Of a stretch of 64,000 nt of DNA, positions 44,710 through 53,136 are shown piece after piece (position 1 is the stretch's first letter; every line of letters begins with the position of its first letter). Position numbers and translations under genes: made by a program. The notes under the pieces are model-generated. The model ran no database searches. It had not been told where the DNA came from and saw nothing but the letters and a program-made list of their open reading frames with translations. Source of the stretch: Albibacterium bauzanense (GTDB lineage: Bacteria; Bacteroidota; Bacteroidia; Sphingobacteriales; Sphingobacteriaceae); contig NZ_SMGO01000003.1 in assembly GCF_004339765.1 (NCBI RefSeq), positions 372,001 through 436,000 of the forward strand, read 5' to 3'.

Positions 44710-45405
44710 TCAGTCTGCTTTTAATCCATACAATCGTTGAACCGCCTCAACCTGTTCCTGACTCTTTGAACGCTGTAAACTCATCACAATGCTTTGGCTG
44801 TTGAACTGCCGTAGATCATTGAAGTTCTCATCGATCTTATCTGCTGCTTCATTGATCAGCTCCAATCTTTTGGCATCGCTCATTTGAGTCTTGAAGGAAT
44901 TGACGACTAGAAGAAGCTGATCCAGATTCTTCGCGCTTTCTTTTAGAATTCCAGCATATACCTTGTGCATATAGTCAAGCTCATCAGCGGTGAAGTTTTT
45001 GTCTTGTTGTGCGAGATTCCACGCTTTTTTGTATTCTTCCACCAAGAACACTTGCTTGGTCGTTACACCCTTGATCCGCTGATAGTAGGAAATGGCAGCT
45101 TTCACTTTCCACAAATCCGTATAGTATTTACTGTATAATTCCTTTTGCCGTTCCGTCCAGTCTGAGATTTCTGTAAGTTTCAATTTGGATAGCTGGTTCT
45201 CCATCACCTTTTGTGCGTTTTGTAGCCAGATGGTCTCATTCTGCATCCTTTGAATTTTAAGATCAACAGCCTTGATAACCTTTTTTACACCTGCCTTTAT
45301 TACTTCAACCACGGCCAGCTGAGCATTCGCCTGCTTCATGGGCAGTGATACCATAAGCACAATCATACTGACTGGCATATAAATCATAAATTTTTTCATG
45401 TTCAC
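44710..45405 (-). CDS. traI: TraI-like conjugation protein, copy 1
   Basis: A 231-residue exported protein (signal peptide ending ANAQL) with helical periplasmic domain: KIQRMQNETIWLQNAQKVMENQLSKL, LYSKYYTDLWKVKAAISYYQRI and MSDAKRLELINEAADKIDENF. This is the copy most like classic TraI of CTnDOT-type systems and takes its position directly after traG (12 bp). The other two copies follow. Confidence 0.82.
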   Translation of the reverse strand: MNMKKFMIYMPVSMIVLMVSLPMKQANAQLAVVEVIKAGVKKVIKAVDLKIQRMQNETIWLQNAQKVMENQLSKLKLTEISDWTERQKELYSKYYTDLWKVKAAISYYQRIKGVTTKQVFLVEEYKKAWNLAQQDKNFTADELDYMHKVYAGILKESAKNLDQLLLVVNSFKTQMSDAKRLELINEAADKIDENFNDLRQFNSQSIVMSLQRSKSQEQVEAVQRLYGLKAD

Positions 45406-45417
45406 TTCGATTAGGGT

Positions 45418-47907
45418 TTAAAATTCAGTTTTCAACTCCTTTGCAAGCACGGCAATTCCTCTTTCCGTACTTCCGTATTTGCGCGTGTACTCTTGAACCT
45501 TCATTTTTTCACTTTCTTCTGTTGTGTAGGCTAGATATTCCTCAGGACTAACCTCCGTGCGATAAACCTTGCTTAGCTGGCCACCAAGACTGATGAAAAC
45601 TTCCTTGTATTTCAGGTTCGGGTCATTGGCTTTGTTTACAGAGAGGATCTGTACTTTTTCTTTCTCCGTCAGCCCCAGAAGCGCCTGTATCAGATCGAAT
45701 TTGTTTTGATACTTGGATTGATCCAACAGGATTTTACAGTCGGAATTATTGATGATCGTCTCTTTCACAATGGGCGAACTAATCACATCTTCAACTTCCT
45801 GGGTGACGATGATCGCTTCTCCAAAGAACTTACGAACCGTTTTGAAAAGGTACTTTATGTACTCCGCCATGCCTTCCTTGGCTATCGCTTTCCAGGCCTC
45901 CTCAATCAAAATCATCTTCCTGATTCCTTTGAGTTTCCTCATCTTACTGATGAAGGTTTCCATAATGATCAAGGTGACTACCGGGAAAAGAATCGGATGA
46001 TCTTTGATGTTGTCCAGTTCAAAAACGATAAATCGCTCATTTAACAGGGCAAGGTTCTCAGTCGCATTCAGTAAGTAGCCAAACTCACCATCCTTATAGA
46101 AAGGCCTTAAGACATAGAGTAAGTTGTCCAGATCAAAATGCCGTTCTTTCACGTTATCTCTTTTAAGCTGTTGCGCAAAGTCGGATTTCAGGTAATCGTA
46201 AAACGTATTGAAACAGGGAAAGAGCGAGGGCGAATCGGCTAACTTTGAATAATAACCTTGCAGGGCGTTGGACAAAGCGACATATTCAGGGCGTTCCAAT
46301 ACTTCATCTTCCTTTTTCCAAAGTGCCAGAATTAGACTTTTTAAGCTTTCTTTCTTTTCTGTATCTAAGATATCGCCAGCTGCTATATAGAAAGGGTTGA
46401 ACTGGATCGGATGCTTTTCATCGTAAGTGAAATAGTATCCACCTACCAGATCGCACAAGCCTTTATAACTATGACCTACATCGACCAATAGAATATGGGT
46501 GCCTTGTTCATAATAGCTTCTGACCATATGGTTGGTAAAGAATGATTTTCCCGAACCAGAGGGACCAAGTATAAATTTGTTCCTGTTAGTGCAGACTCCA
46601 TTTCTCATAGGTTCATCAGAAATATCGACATGAACCGGTTTTCCTGTCAATCGGTCTCCCAGACGAATGCCTACCGGACTTAAGGATGTTCGGTAGTTGG
46701 TTTCAAGACTAAGGAAGCAGCATGCCTGTTCCAGAAAAATATCAAAGGTGTCGTTCATCGGAAAGTCCGCTTCATTTCCTGGGATACCTGCCCACCAAAT
46801 CTGAGGCGCTCCGTCAGTTTCTTGTTTCGGAATTGCGTCCATCTGTGCCATCGCAGAAGAGACGTTTGTCCTTACAATTTTTCTTTCTTCTGGATTATCA
46901 GACCACGCCAACACATTAAAATGTGACTTAATTGGCAATCGCTGTTGACTTATGGCTTCGTTCAGGAAATCCTGAGTGGCATCCCGACCAATTGAATTCT
47001 CTCGAGAATAGGATGAGAGCGACTGGAGGCGCAAACGTTTCGCCTCCAGTTTTTTTAGGGTCTTAACCGAGTCATCAATAAAAATGTATTGATTGTAGAT
47101 GTGATTGCAGTTCAGTAGCTGCCCCAATGGTGAGGCGAAACCAATGCTGCACTTCGTTCTATCCGTGCTGTATTTGTCGTAGTTAATACGGGATCTGCAC
47201 AGTGAAGGCAGGTTTTCAGCATCAGAAAGACTAAACAATTGGCAATGATTTTCACCAACTTTAATCTCATCTTTTAAATGCACATCCTTCAACGCTGGCT
47301 TCTCCGACTCATTCAATAAAAAGCAGTAACGTTCAATTAATCCGGCCTTTTCGTTTGTTCCAGCCAATTGATCATTGGATAAACGATTGATTTTGACAAA
47401 TCCACTGTCCGTCATAATCCGCTCAAATTGATTGGCTTTGTCAAAGAAGTCATTAATGAACCCTGCTTTCAATACTTCACCAGGAACAATTGATTTTCGG
47501 AACAATCCAGAGAAAGCCGAAGTCGCTGGTCGTCTTCCATCAGGTTTTTTTGATAAGAAGACGTAGCATTTATGGTTCAAGAACGGGCGCTCATTAAAAA
47601 AACGTTCGCTGCTGGATGAGAGAAAACTTCTGCGGCCTTGTGCTGATTCTTCGCCGTTCCCAAAACCTGGCTTGTAAGCGTCTAAAACAAACCAGTCCTG
47701 TTTATGAAAACAGCTATGCTTGGGAAGTACACGAATTGCCTTAACCCAGGCCTGATGAAATGCTTCGTACTCATGATTGGAAAGTGAGAAAATCTCGGGA
47801 AGCGTAATCTCATAGGCTATAGTGATATCACCGTATACGGAAATAATCGAGTTGTTTTCGACCTTATAGATTGGTAGTATTCTTTCAATGTCGATTGGCT
47901 TAGCCAT
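45418..47907 (-). CDS. traG: TraG family conjugative ATPase (VirB4-like)
   Basis: An 829-residue ATPase from the ATG at 47907 (MAKPIDIERILPIYKVENNSI). The start at 47955 would overlap traF by 56 nt; the chosen start gives the compact ATGGCTAA overlap with the traF stop. The Walker A GPSGSGKS lies around residue 450 and the Walker B MILIEEAWKAI around 664. TraG energises the mating pore. The neighbours traF and the TraI-like genes agree. The protein length is typical for the family. Confidence 0.93.
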   Translation of the reverse strand: MAKPIDIERILPIYKVENNSIISVYGDITIAYEITLPEIFSLSNHEYEAFHQAWVKAIRVLPKHSCFHKQDWFVLDAYKPGFGNGEESAQGRRSFLSSSSERFFNERPFLNHKCYVFLSKKPDGRRPATSAFSGLFRKSIVPGEVLKAGFINDFFDKANQFERIMTDSGFVKINRLSNDQLAGTNEKAGLIERYCFLLNESEKPALKDVHLKDEIKVGENHCQLFSLSDAENLPSLCRSRINYDKYSTDRTKCSIGFASPLGQLLNCNHIYNQYIFIDDSVKTLKKLEAKRLRLQSLSSYSRENSIGRDATQDFLNEAISQQRLPIKSHFNVLAWSDNPEERKIVRTNVSSAMAQMDAIPKQETDGAPQIWWAGIPGNEADFPMNDTFDIFLEQACCFLSLETNYRTSLSPVGIRLGDRLTGKPVHVDISDEPMRNGVCTNRNKFILGPSGSGKSFFTNHMVRSYYEQGTHILLVDVGHSYKGLCDLVGGYYFTYDEKHPIQFNPFYIAAGDILDTEKKESLKSLILALWKKEDEVLERPEYVALSNALQGYYSKLADSPSLFPCFNTFYDYLKSDFAQQLKRDNVKERHFDLDNLLYVLRPFYKDGEFGYLLNATENLALLNERFIVFELDNIKDHPILFPVVTLIIMETFISKMRKLKGIRKMILIEEAWKAIAKEGMAEYIKYLFKTVRKFFGEAIIVTQEVEDVISSPIVKETIINNSDCKILLDQSKYQNKFDLIQALLGLTEKEKVQILSVNKANDPNLKYKEVFISLGGQLSKVYRTEVSPEEYLAYTTEESEKMKVQEYTRKYGSTERGIAVLAKELKTEF

Positions 47908-48253
47908 AGTCACTCCTTTCTTTTTTGTTGGCAGATCTTGGTTCCAGCTTGACAAAGAGTTTGCGCGACTGGAATCGAATAAACTCTGGAGTATATTTTT
48001 TAGCGAGCCTTTTCAATAATCCATATTCTCCGAATTTGTGGCTCAGGCGGAATACTGTTATGAATAATCCGAACCCTAAGCTGCCTACTATCAGAATGCA
48101 TGCAAACAGATTTAACCCAATGATATACATGGAAGCAAAAAGGATAAGGAGAATGACCAGCCCGATTGCCAGGTAGGTGATATACTGCGCCTTCAATCCC
48201 TTGAATTCAATCGGCTTGTTGATCCCTTTGTTGATTTTATAGATCGTCGCCAT
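47900..48253 (-). CDS. traF: Conjugative transposon protein TraF (DUF4133)
   Basis: A 117-residue inner-membrane protein with two helices (TYLAIGLVILLILFASMYIIGL and FACILIVGSLGFGLFITVF) after the family start YKINKGINKPIEFKGLKAQYI. It corresponds to DUF4133/TraF, a VirB3-like partner of the TraG ATPase, which it precedes with an 8-nt overlap. Confidence 0.9.
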   Translation of the reverse strand: MATIYKINKGINKPIEFKGLKAQYITYLAIGLVILLILFASMYIIGLNLFACILIVGSLGFGLFITVFRLSHKFGEYGLLKRLAKKYTPEFIRFQSRKLFVKLEPRSANKKERSDYG

Positions 48254-48255
48254 AA

Positions 48256-48591
48256 CTAAATACCAAAAAATGATTGGAGAACCGTTGCGACTACTACCAG
48301 AAATACACAGCTACCAAACCAAGCGGCTGCAACCTTTCCGGTATCATGCTCACCGCCGTTCCACTTTTGATACACTTTAATTGCGCCGATTAAACCAGAG
48401 ACAGCACCAATTGCGTACATTAAATCCGTACCGGTTGAAAAGTAACCTTTTACTTTGTTCGTAGCTTCACTTATTCCGGCATTGCCATCCTGAGCGAATA
48501 AACTTCCTGCAACGAGTATGAGCGCAATAGTTGCCAGGCTTACCAACACGTTTTTTTTAGATAAATTGATTGATTTTGAGTTTGATTTCAT
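48256..48591 (-). CDS. traE: Conjugative transposon protein TraE (DUF4134)
   Basis: A 111-residue protein with a signal peptide (ending LFAQD) and two membrane helices: LMYAIGAVSGLIGAIKVYQKWNGGE and VAAAWFGSCVFLVVVATVLQSFF. This is the DUF4134/TraE family, thought to be the VirB2-like pilin-type subunit. It lies 2 bp before traF. Confidence 0.92.
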   Translation of the reverse strand: MKSNSKSINLSKKNVLVSLATIALILVAGSLFAQDGNAGISEATNKVKGYFSTGTDLMYAIGAVSGLIGAIKVYQKWNGGEHDTGKVAAAWFGSCVFLVVVATVLQSFFGI

Positions 48592-48602
48592 GATTGTGGG
48601 GA

Positions 48603-48875
48603 TTAAAGGTTTTCTTCGATTGGCTGATTGAGATCCTCTTGGGAGAATTCGAGCTCTTCGGAATTTAAAGAGTGATCATTATGATCCACCGCAATTTTTC
48701 CAAGAACTTCTTTGCGAGGTCCGTCTGGTTCCTGAACCGACTTCCCGCTTTTAATCCTTTGTAGTATGGCGAGTAATTCAATGCGGTAATAAAGCAGAAT
48801 GACCACCGAATAGTATCCAGCGATCAGGATTGCCAAGGCCTGCAAGTATTGCAGCCATGAAATTGATGTTAACAT
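48603..48875 (-). CDS. Small membrane protein opening the tra operon
   Basis: A 90-residue protein with one N-terminal helix (LQYLQALAILIAGYYSVVILLYY) and an acidic C-terminal tail. It occupies the place of TraD in related elements, but I do not recognise clear sequence similarity. The ATG at 48875 is preceded by an AAGG ribosome binding site that lies within a hairpin. It is the first gene of the leftward tra transcript. Confidence 0.7.
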   Translation of the reverse strand: MLTSISWLQYLQALAILIAGYYSVVILLYYRIELLAILQRIKSGKSVQEPDGPRKEVLGKIAVDHNDHSLNSEELEFSQEDLNQPIEENL

Positions 48876-48878
48876 AAT

Positions 48879-48917
48879 CCTTCAGTTTATCGAACAGCTC
48901 CATTGCTGAACTGAAGG
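48879..48917 (-). promoter_or_regulatory. RBS-sequestering leader hairpin of the tra operon
   Basis: In the minus-strand mRNA, CCTTCAGTT (revcomp 48909-48917) can pair with AACTGAAGG (revcomp 48879-48887), a perfect 9-bp stem. The right arm contains the AAGG ribosome binding site 3 nt before the ATG at 48875. Such a stem would block translation unless it is opened. Translational control is an inference. Confidence 0.5.
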
Positions 48918-48945
48918 CAAAAGTGGGGGGAGTTTGGATTAGGAA

Positions 48946-48978
48946 TTCACACCTTTAGGGGGAGGTGTGTGTTTTTAA
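48946..48978. repeat. 33-bp hairpin element, tra copy
   Basis: TTCACACCT, an 8-nt variable loop (TTAGGGGG) and AGGTGTGTGTTTTTAA. The arms CACACCT and AGGTGTG pair. A copy with identical flanks and arms but a different loop is at 60627-60659, upstream of the mob operon. It lies 71 bp before the first tra start codon. In the plus direction it looks like a terminator (stem then T-run), in the minus direction like a leader hairpin or operator. Confidence 0.6.
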
Positions 48979-49116
48979 AAAATATAGTCGATTCTTTAAA
49001 CCTTAAATCAATGGTAGTGGATCACAGTAAATATTATGTGTGTTCCAGAAATATTCTTTCTTAAAGAAACTTCTATTGTTGAAGGGAACAATTCAGCTAG
49101 GTTTATCCCTATCTTA

Positions 49117-49124
49117 TAAATTTG
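49117..49124 (+). promoter_or_regulatory. -7 promoter box of the HEPN-like gene
   Basis: TAAATTTG matches TAnnTTTG, 50 bp before the ATG at 49175. No good -33 box is seen. The rest of 48876-49174 contains the two hairpins described above. Confidence 0.35.
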
Positions 49125-49174
49125 ATCGAAAGATGTAGTGAAACTAATTAACTTTACAGTTTTAGCTTTAATTT

Positions 49175-50104
49175 ATGTTATTCAAAGACCTCTTAGATCA
49201 GAAGTACAAGGAATTAAGACCTCAATTTGAACAATTGTACTATCTCGCTCTCAAACGACAAACACATGATAGCGATTTGCTTCTTATTCACTTGAATGCA
49301 TTTTATAATTCTGAAACACATACATGGAATAATCTGGAGGAAAAAATGAGCCCATATATGTTTGGCTTAAGCCATGAAGGTCATTCAGAGCACACACACC
49401 ATAATTTTATCGGAGAGTATATGAAAAAAAATATGTCTGATAAATCGTTAACAGATTATCTTTTAGACGTCGAGTTCTCGGCTGCAAGAAGAGTAGAAAT
49501 TGATATATTGACTTTCAAGGAATCTATATCTATCCAAACTGAAATGCTGATTTATTTAAAAATATGGGAGTCAGACAGTTTTATTAAGAAATTTTTTCAG
49601 CTTGCTAATTTGATCGATGGGAGAGCATATGACTGGCATTATAAACTCATGACTACCAGTAGAGAAAGAGGAACAACTGGAAGTCGAGATGTCATAATTC
49701 GGAGGAAAATAAGGGATAAATTTGAAAAGGACATTCCCAGATTATACGCTGCCTTTAAAAGATCGTACAATTTTCAGATCAGGAATTCAATCGCACATTC
49801 ACAATATTCAATATTAGGACGTCATATTCAACTTAATAACTATGTTAAGGAAGACCCGTTTAGTCATATCAGAGTACAATCTTTCGAAGAGTGGACCGAT
49901 AGATTTCATGAAACCTTGGTTATCTACACTTTATATCACGAGTTGTTAGGAATCATTAACCATAATTATGGAGTTGTTTCTACACAAATGGGAGATGCCG
50001 TACCAATAAGAATCACAAGACAAGATCCCATAACTGAAATAGAATACCGGTATGTTCATTACAGAGCAGCATTTAAAGATTGGGGCTGGCAACCAGATAA
50101 ATAA
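49175..50104 (+). CDS. Unknown protein with HEPN-like RNxxxH motif
   Basis: A 309-residue helical protein without a family I recognise. Near the C-terminus FKRSYNFQIRNSIAHSQYSI carries R203-N204-x3-H208, the RNxxxH signature of HEPN ribonucleases, in a helix-rich context. There is also a His-rich segment EGHSEHTHH around residues 68-76. The gene is convergent with the LA2681-HEPN gene with no nucleotide between the stop codons. Both lie between tra and rteC, so they are cargo. A toxin or defence role is plausible. Confidence 0.6.
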   Translation: MLFKDLLDQKYKELRPQFEQLYYLALKRQTHDSDLLLIHLNAFYNSETHTWNNLEEKMSPYMFGLSHEGHSEHTHHNFIGEYMKKNMSDKSLTDYLLDVEFSAARRVEIDILTFKESISIQTEMLIYLKIWESDSFIKKFFQLANLIDGRAYDWHYKLMTTSRERGTTGSRDVIIRRKIRDKFEKDIPRLYAAFKRSYNFQIRNSIAHSQYSILGRHIQLNNYVKEDPFSHIRVQSFEEWTDRFHETLVIYTLYHELLGIINHNYGVVSTQMGDAVPIRITRQDPITEIEYRYVHYRAAFKDWGWQPDK

Positions 50105-51625
50105 TTATATTCGATCTTTAAACGGTACATCCGGCAAATACATAAGAATGGTATGCTTTTGTTCCTTTCCTACTTCCTCATGATGGATTGCTAAAGAGGT
50201 GTAAATTATTGCAGCTCTTATTAGCCGTAACTGCTTAAATGTTTTTTGTTCGAATTTTGCTCTGCCAATCGAGAATGTGAAATTATCTTCATCCTCTCCC
50301 CAATTTCCATATTGTTTGATCTTGAACGACTTGTGTTCGATGTGATTTCTAATTTCTGACAACTCCTTTGCTTCAGGTTCAATAGCTTCTACATGTGCGT
50401 CATCTTTATCAAATAAATCTTTGCTTAGCCAATATAAGCCTCTTAAGGCCAAGTTCCGATTGCCCATGAAAATATTTCGTAAAGACCTATCTCTATTATT
50501 TTCATGCCATAAGCCTCTAAAGCTTGTCCTATTTCGGGGCATCCCTACTTTTAAATAATCGTTTAGGAGATACGCTATTTTATCAAATAGAGAGTAAATT
50601 ATTCTGTACGTAATTTTAATCTTTTCAAGGTTATACGAGTACTCCGCATAATCTGAAGTATCTACCAAAACAATGTCCTTATCACCATAAGACTGGGATG
50701 GCAATCTAGTTCCTTCATAAAATAAAAATCTTGCAGTTCCGTATTCTTGTTTAATTTGATTAAATAATGTATGATATTTTGGAGTTGCGTTAAGTTCCAC
50801 CGTCATACTTGGCAAATGGAGAAGATCATGTGAAGCTATTTCCAAGGGGCCTAAATCATTCAAAGAGTTGAGATATAAAGTGTTTTGAAGGCACCATTCT
50901 CTGTAAGACCTTAGCTTTTTATTTTTACCTAAATCAAATTCAAAAGATTGCTTGGAATCTAAATATTCCTTGGGCCATTGCCTTTCGATGTTTTCTAATA
51001 GTTTTTTAAAGGATTGATACGCATTCGGATGAAGAAAATTCTTATAGTTAAGTGTTTGTTTTAAATGTTTATAGGCATGGTAAACAAAAATAGTTTTATG
51101 AGAACTAGAGTAAAGGCAACCAGCGTAGCTAAAAAGTCCATGACCAATATTTCCTAATGCCATAGGAAAATAAGATATGACAGAAAGAGCTTTATTCCAC
51201 CATTCCTGTGCATCAATAAAACGTCCGACATGGGAAAAATGATTACCTAAATTGGTGTAAACCTGACATTGAAGCTCTGATTTTTCTTTATTAAAATCTT
51301 CGATCGAAATACATTTCCTAAGATGGAAGAGTTCTTTACTTAGCTCTTGTTGGTCAAAGTCCCAACTTTCTGATTTTTCATATCGGGTGAAAAAGCGTCT
51401 GGAAGACCATCCGTTAGCAAGATAATAATGAAAACGAATAAGATCTGAATTAGAAAGGTTGCCGTCGGCAATTTTTAAGCTAAGCTCCAGTCCTTTATCA
51501 ATTCCTTTGGGATTATTTAAGTCTAATGATAAGTCAAATAATTCTCCGATAAAATCAAGAATTTCAACATCGTTGAAATTTGTCGGATCAAGCTCTAGAA
51601 GTTGATCAAAAGATCTTTTGCTCAT
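50105..51625 (-). CDS. LA2681-type HEPN protein with TPR-like N-terminus
   Basis: A 506-residue protein. The N-terminal ~180 residues are TPR-like (VYTNLGNHFSHVGRFIDAQEWWNKALSVI). The C-terminal part resembles the LA2681 HEPN family: YSLFDKIAYLLNDYL, FRGLWHEN, LRGLYWLSKDLF and the catalytic motif LSEIRNHIEHKSFKI (RNxxxH) near residue 425. LA2681 HEPN proteins are predicted RNases in conflict systems. The gene is tail-to-tail with the other RNxxxH gene. Confidence 0.75.
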   Translation of the reverse strand: MSKRSFDQLLELDPTNFNDVEILDFIGELFDLSLDLNNPKGIDKGLELSLKIADGNLSNSDLIRFHYYLANGWSSRRFFTRYEKSESWDFDQQELSKELFHLRKCISIEDFNKEKSELQCQVYTNLGNHFSHVGRFIDAQEWWNKALSVISYFPMALGNIGHGLFSYAGCLYSSSHKTIFVYHAYKHLKQTLNYKNFLHPNAYQSFKKLLENIERQWPKEYLDSKQSFEFDLGKNKKLRSYREWCLQNTLYLNSLNDLGPLEIASHDLLHLPSMTVELNATPKYHTLFNQIKQEYGTARFLFYEGTRLPSQSYGDKDIVLVDTSDYAEYSYNLEKIKITYRIIYSLFDKIAYLLNDYLKVGMPRNRTSFRGLWHENNRDRSLRNIFMGNRNLALRGLYWLSKDLFDKDDAHVEAIEPEAKELSEIRNHIEHKSFKIKQYGNWGEDEDNFTFSIGRAKFEQKTFKQLRLIRAAIIYTSLAIHHEEVGKEQKHTILMYLPDVPFKDRI

Positions 51626-51883
51626 AATTTACGTTGTAATTCTGAAAAAATAGCGGTTAGAGTGGTGTCGATAACAATTACTTTACCAGACACCAAATCA
51701 AATTTAATAAATAACTTGTTATTAACTTTGATTCGCCATACTCGCTCACTTCAAACCTATTTGTGCACTGCCGAACGTGTTGAAAAGAAAACATCCCGCT
51801 AAGACTAATAACAGAAATTATTTCATAGCAAAAGACGAATTGAAACGGTCATATTATAACGATGTGATAATGCAGGAATACTT

Positions 51884-52756
51884 TTACAGCGGGAAATTAA
51901 TACTTTTTAGTTCTGGTTGCTTCAGCTCATGCTTACTATCCATTTTCTTAACCAAGCGGGTTCTAAGCTTATCTAAGAATACTGTACGTTCCTTTTTTCG
52001 GTTGGAAATGTCGGTGTATTTATGGTAATAATATTTTAAATCGACCTGAAAAACATTTTGGAAGTAGAGAACTAAAGATTTGATTTGAACATCACCGTTA
52101 TTGAAGGACCCGCATTCCACTAAAGCATAGAGTAGTTCTACCAAATCTGACTGGCTTCCAGTCCAAACGATCGGTGTATCCGGCTTAATTCTACAATCTC
52201 GATTTATTTCCTTGCACTTCGTCATTAGAAATTCCTGATACTGCTCATTTGCGATGACCTTCGATATCTTATAATCATGACTGGTCGAAAAGATTTCGTC
52301 GCCCTGAAAATCTTCTATTTCTGCGTAGACATCGAAATGTCCCCTTGTGAAATAGCATGTGTCGAGATGAGTTGAACCAGAACGGTAGTATTGATAAAAA
52401 GCTTGATTATGATCAAAGAAATGCTTAAGATCAGTTAACTGCGATGTTATAAATTCCGAAACGACCTGCTCGCTTCCGACAGGCTTTTTAATATGATAGT
52501 TATACACCTTGATGTAATAGATGTACTTACTATAAAATAGAGGTTTAATGATTTTAAAAAAATGAATTTCTTCATCAAGCGATTCAAAAAAGTAACCAGC
52601 TAAAAAACGCTTTAAGATTCCCAGTGCTTTTTTGCACAATGCTATTGCGTCTTTCAGTTGTTCACATTCCGAGGTAGGCTTTAAGGAAGTAGCGTATAAT
52701 TCAGTTTCAAGGGCGTACAGTAGTCGATCAGAAAGATGCTTCATAATAATCTTCAT
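51884..52756 (-). CDS. rteC: RteC family regulator
   Basis: A 290-residue protein of the RteC family: the C-terminal half contains IVWTGSQSDLVELLYALVECGSFNNGDVQIKSL and FQNVFQVDLKYYYHKYTDI then RTVFLDKLRTRLV, characteristic of RteC. In CTnDOT, RteC activates the excision operon after induction by RteA/RteB. Here no RteA/B genes are seen nearby. An inverted repeat upstream of its start may be an operator. Confidence 0.88.
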   Translation of the reverse strand: MKIIMKHLSDRLLYALETELYATSLKPTSECEQLKDAIALCKKALGILKRFLAGYFFESLDEEIHFFKIIKPLFYSKYIYYIKVYNYHIKKPVGSEQVVSEFITSQLTDLKHFFDHNQAFYQYYRSGSTHLDTCYFTRGHFDVYAEIEDFQGDEIFSTSHDYKISKVIANEQYQEFLMTKCKEINRDCRIKPDTPIVWTGSQSDLVELLYALVECGSFNNGDVQIKSLVLYFQNVFQVDLKYYYHKYTDISNRKKERTVFLDKLRTRLVKKMDSKHELKQPELKSINFPL

Positions 52757-52831
52757 TAAATCAACACGATGAGAGAATCATCAGTTGGTGGGTGATACAT
52801 AAATTATTAGTGAAGGGCAAAATTGCTGAAA

Positions 52832-52858
52832 GAAATAAGGTCAGTAAATACTTATTTC
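52832..52858. promoter_or_regulatory. Inverted repeat upstream of rteC
   Basis: GAAATAAG (52832-52839) and CTTATTTC (52851-52858) are spaced by 11 nt; a third GAAATAAG is at 52947-52954. They lie 76 bp upstream of the rteC start. A dimeric regulator could bind here. The rest of 52757-53136 shows no gene with coding character. Confidence 0.4.
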
Positions 52859-53136
52859 GGCGGATTGATGTACTCAAAAAGGAGTATTCTATATGTTTTT
52901 TGTTGTAAACACTCAATCATCCGTTGTGATAGTCATTTCTGTCAGCGAAATAAGTCATCAAGGCGATTAATCGTCAAATATAAATTGTCGTATAGATTGA
53001 TTAGTTTAGACGCGGGAAACATACGTTTTTGGATAACAGCCGATAAAATACGATTGGGCTACCTAGCGGTCTTGAAGTGATTAACTTTAGGTCGTTACCT
53101 AATTGTGGTATTTAATTATCAACAGAGTAGAAATAA

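Noticed and set aside
48778-48903. A 41-codon leader frame overlapping the first tra gene as an independent gene
   Set aside because: It is an alternative frame inside the first gene with no conserved features; I keep it only as a possible leader peptide in the hairpin finding.
51777-52028. An 83-codon plus-strand frame overlapping the rteC end
   Set aside because: It runs antisense into the well-supported RteC C-terminus and has no coding character.
52823-53080. An 85-codon plus-strand frame between rteC and the membrane protein gene
   Set aside because: No recognisable features, composition like non-coding DNA, and it overlaps the inverted repeats of the rteC upstream region.
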